Below, in pieces: positions 62,143 through 64,000 of a stretch of DNA of 64,000 nucleotides. The first letter of the stretch is position 1. Every line of letters begins with the position of its first letter. Below the pieces are notes generated by a model that was given only the letters and a program-made list of their open reading frames with translations, had not been told where the DNA came from and searched no databases. Source of the stretch: Pseudomonas umsongensis (GTDB lineage: Bacteria > Pseudomonadota > Gammaproteobacteria > Pseudomonadales > Pseudomonadaceae); assembly GCF_002236105.1 (NCBI RefSeq), contig NZ_NIWU01000001.1:868001-932000 (forward strand), read 5' to 3'. The position numbers were made by a program, and so were the translations under genes.

Positions 62143-63702
62143 TCACACGACGAGCTCGATCAGGAACGGCCCCGGTCGGCGATTGGCCATGGCGAACAGT
62201 TCGTTGAAACGCTCCATGGTGTCGGCCCTTGCCGCTTCCACACCCATGCCCGTGGCGATCTGCACCCAGTCCAGGTCCGGGTTGCCGAGATCGAGCATGT
62301 TCATGGCGGTCGCACCGGCCGTGGCACCGACGTTGGCTAGTTCGAGTTGGAGGATGGCGTACTTGCGGTTGGCGAGGATCACTACGGTGACGTCGAGCCG
62401 CTCGCGGGCCATGGTCCACAGTGCCTGCGGCGTATACATGGCGGAACCGTCGGCCTGCAGGGCGACTACCCGTCGCTCGGGAGCGGCGACCGCGGCGCCG
62501 AGGGCCATAGGCAGGCCGTGACCGATGGCGCCACCGGTGTTCTGCAGCCAGTCATGGGGTGCGGCATGCCGGGTTCCTGGATAGAACGCATGGCCAAAGG
62601 TCGCGGCCTCATCGACCACGATCGCATGTTCCGGCAGCAGGACACTGAGTGACTGGGCGACCGCTGCGGAACTCAGCGGGCCGCTGCCGAGTTGGGTTTC
62701 GGCAGCGGTCTGGGGGCAGGTCAGCGGCGGCGCTGCCAGCTCCTCGGCCAAGCGGCGCAGAGCATCGGCCAGGTCCTCTTCCGGGCGCGCCAGCACGTGG
62801 ACCGTGGCATCGTCTGCATAGGGCCGCGAGGATTTGCCCGGGTAGGCGAAAAAATTCGCGGGTGCCGGGGCGCCGACCAGGATGACATTGGCGATGCCGT
62901 CGAGCCGGGCGCGGGCGGCGTCTGCGAAGTAGGGTATCCGCTCGATCTCGAAGCGCCCGCGCCCGCGGGGTATGCGCGCGTTTTGCACCGGACAGAAGAG
63001 TTGCGCACCTGTCGCCGCCGCGATGCGCTGGGCATCGGCCATGGCATCCTCTGCCAGGGCACGACCGGCCACCAGCAACAGGCTGGGCCGGCCACTGCGC
63101 AAGGTGCGGGCGATATTCAGCAGCACATCGGGGGAAACGCGTGGCGCGGGTATCGACGGCATGGGTGCTGCGACCTGGCCGCCTGCATCCCAGCTGACAT
63201 CAGAGGGCAGGATCAGGCTGGCGATGCCGCCCGGTGCGGTACAGGCAGCCTGGATCGCCGCCGCAGCGGCGGTTCCGACCGCGCCAACCTCTGTAGCGGT
63301 GCGCGTCCAGACCGAGACGGGACGTGCCCAACCTTCGACGTCGGCGGTCAGTGGCGTGTCGTACTGGCGGTGATGGGTGGCGTGGTCGCCAATGATGTTG
63401 ATGACCGGCGAGTTCGCTCGTCGCGCGTTGTGCAGATTGGCCAGGCCGTTTGCCAGGCCGGGGCCGCAGTGCAGCAACGTGGCCGCAGGCTTGCCGGCAA
63501 TGCGCGCATAGCCATCCGCCGCGCCGGTAACGACGCCTTCGAACAGGCCCAGCACGCAGCGCATGCCGGGGACGCGGTCGAGCGCGGCAACAAAATGCAT
63601 TTCGCTGGTCCCGGGATTGGCGAAGCACGTGTCCACTCCACCTTCCAGCAGCGTGCGTACCAGGCTTTCGGCACCATTGATTGGCGCACAACGGTTGCTC
63701 AT
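62143..63702 (-). CDS. Thiamine-diphosphate enzyme, benzoylformate-decarboxylase-like
   Basis: 519 residues, the three-domain POX/BFDC fold. The N-terminal segment NPGTSEMHFVAALD carries the cofactor-activating Glu, followed by GLFEGVVTGAADGYARIAGK. The ThDP motif reads QADGSAMYTPQALWTMAR and ends in NRKYAIL; the first Gly of the usual GDGS is Ala. It ends with FLIELVV. Similar sequences are often called acetolactate synthase, but the regulatory subunit is absent and the length fits MdlC-like decarboxylases. It is coupled with the MFS gene. The substrate could be a 2-oxo acid such as benzoylformate. Confidence 0.85.
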   Translation of the reverse strand: MSNRCAPINGAESLVRTLLEGGVDTCFANPGTSEMHFVAALDRVPGMRCVLGLFEGVVTGAADGYARIAGKPAATLLHCGPGLANGLANLHNARRANSPVINIIGDHATHHRQYDTPLTADVEGWARPVSVWTRTATEVGAVGTAAAAAIQAACTAPGGIASLILPSDVSWDAGGQVAAPMPSIPAPRVSPDVLLNIARTLRSGRPSLLLVAGRALAEDAMADAQRIAAATGAQLFCPVQNARIPRGRGRFEIERIPYFADAARARLDGIANVILVGAPAPANFFAYPGKSSRPYADDATVHVLARPEEDLADALRRLAEELAAPPLTCPQTAAETQLGSGPLSSAAVAQSLSVLLPEHAIVVDEAATFGHAFYPGTRHAAPHDWLQNTGGAIGHGLPMALGAAVAAPERRVVALQADGSAMYTPQALWTMARERLDVTVVILANRKYAILQLELANVGATAGATAMNMLDLGNPDLDWVQIATGMGVEAARADTMERFNELFAMANRRPGPFLIELVV

Positions 63703-63994
63703 GTGTATTCCTCTTGGACTTGTTGTTGTAGGCGAGGTCGTTCGTAGGGCGAGTATAGGGATCGGGCGAGTGCGTTCGTTCCGGATTCGGGTGGTCGTTG
63801 TCGTGCTGCCAACCCTATGAAAAAAATAGGTTTATTCGTTTTTTGGGAAATAGGCTCAGCGACGCCTCCGGATAACGTGGCCCCCACTCTGAAGGAGGGG
63901 GGAGAGGGATTGAGACGAACCTCTACGGTATCGGTCTGGAGCCTCACGCCAGACGAGCGGAGGTCGTCAAAACCAAAACTGGAGAACCCTTGCG
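63703..63994. promoter_or_regulatory. Divergent intergenic region upstream of the ThDP gene
   Basis: No gene is seen. The segment around 63811-63856 is AT-rich against its surroundings and has CCTAT-N7-ATAGG (63814-63830) and a second AAATAGG (63848-63854), possibly a regulator site or promoter. The following CCCCCACTC...GGAGGGGG forms a weak hairpin at about 63872-63901. Confidence 0.4.
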
Positions 63995-64000
63995 ATGCTA
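63995..64000 (+). CDS. Probable start of a divergent gene, cut by the window edge
   Basis: ATGCTA at the extreme end follows GGAG by about 10 bases (GGAGAACCCTTGCG). Only two codons are visible, so the protein cannot be named; a TTG at 63990 is an alternative start. It is likely a gene divergent from the ThDP/MFS pair. Confidence 0.35.

Noticed and set aside
62143..63702. Acetolactate synthase large subunit
   Set aside because: No small regulatory subunit, no branched-chain amino-acid genes nearby, and a shorter length that fits the benzoylformate decarboxylase group.

Overview
The window reads as the chromosome of a fluorescent-group Pseudomonas. This is inferred from GC-rich codon use, the formate dehydrogenase-fdhE-selA-selB-selC gene order, and many short palindromic intergenic repeats ending in TGTAGGAGCGAG, which are typical of these bacteria. 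No rRNA, CRISPR array, complete insertion sequence or phage gene was found.

Left part (1-19.3 kb). The window opens inside a membrane formate dehydrogenase operon (iron-sulfur subunit, cytochrome b subunit, FdhE). The selenocysteine machinery follows (selA, selB and tRNA-Sec); the selenoprotein catalytic subunit should lie just upstream. Housekeeping or accessory genes come next: an AI-2E-type exporter, two small envelope proteins, a diguanylate cyclase, a 24-residue membrane microprotein, a DUF3422 protein, a QEGLA-motif metalloprotease-like protein, a VIT-like membrane protein, polyphosphate kinase 2, a SulP transporter and a YghU-like glutathione transferase. A 1.6 kb gene-free block (12.0-13.6 kb) holds three copies of a long repeat, one of them inverted.

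Phenol module (19.5-27.6 kb). A DmpR-type sigma-54 regulator is divergent from dmpKLMNOP (multicomponent phenol hydroxylase) and a phenol-pathway outer-membrane protein. Between them are a near-consensus sigma-54 promoter and upstream sites. No ring-cleavage genes follow, so the catechol must be handled elsewhere. Two gene stubs on the regulator side look like scars of rearrangement.

Middle part (27.6-36.7 kb). A DUF1329 protein is divergent from a metallo-beta-lactamase-fold protein that has lost most metal ligands. A five-gene minus-strand operon then begins with its own LacI regulator and runs through a HisD-like dehydrogenase, a hot-dog thioesterase, an SDR and an exported sulfatase. A good LacI operator lies just upstream. 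A TetR regulator is divergent from it.

Right part (36.8-60.6 kb). A large acyl-CoA catabolic cluster of unknown substrate: three LCAD-type acyl-CoA dehydrogenases, a MalT-like LuxR regulator, SDRs, S-(hydroxymethyl)glutathione synthase, an SDR-MaoC fusion, a thiolase-like protein without catalytic residues, an acyl-CoA ligase, a DUF1329/DUF1302 outer-membrane pair, an intact SCP2-type thiolase, two split MaoC proteins, a wax-ester synthase/DGAT and an alpha/beta hydrolase. Together they could import, activate and beta-oxidise a bulky hydrophobic acid or ester. The window ends with an MFS transporter and a benzoylformate-decarboxylase-like ThDP enzyme, then the probable first codons of a divergent gene.
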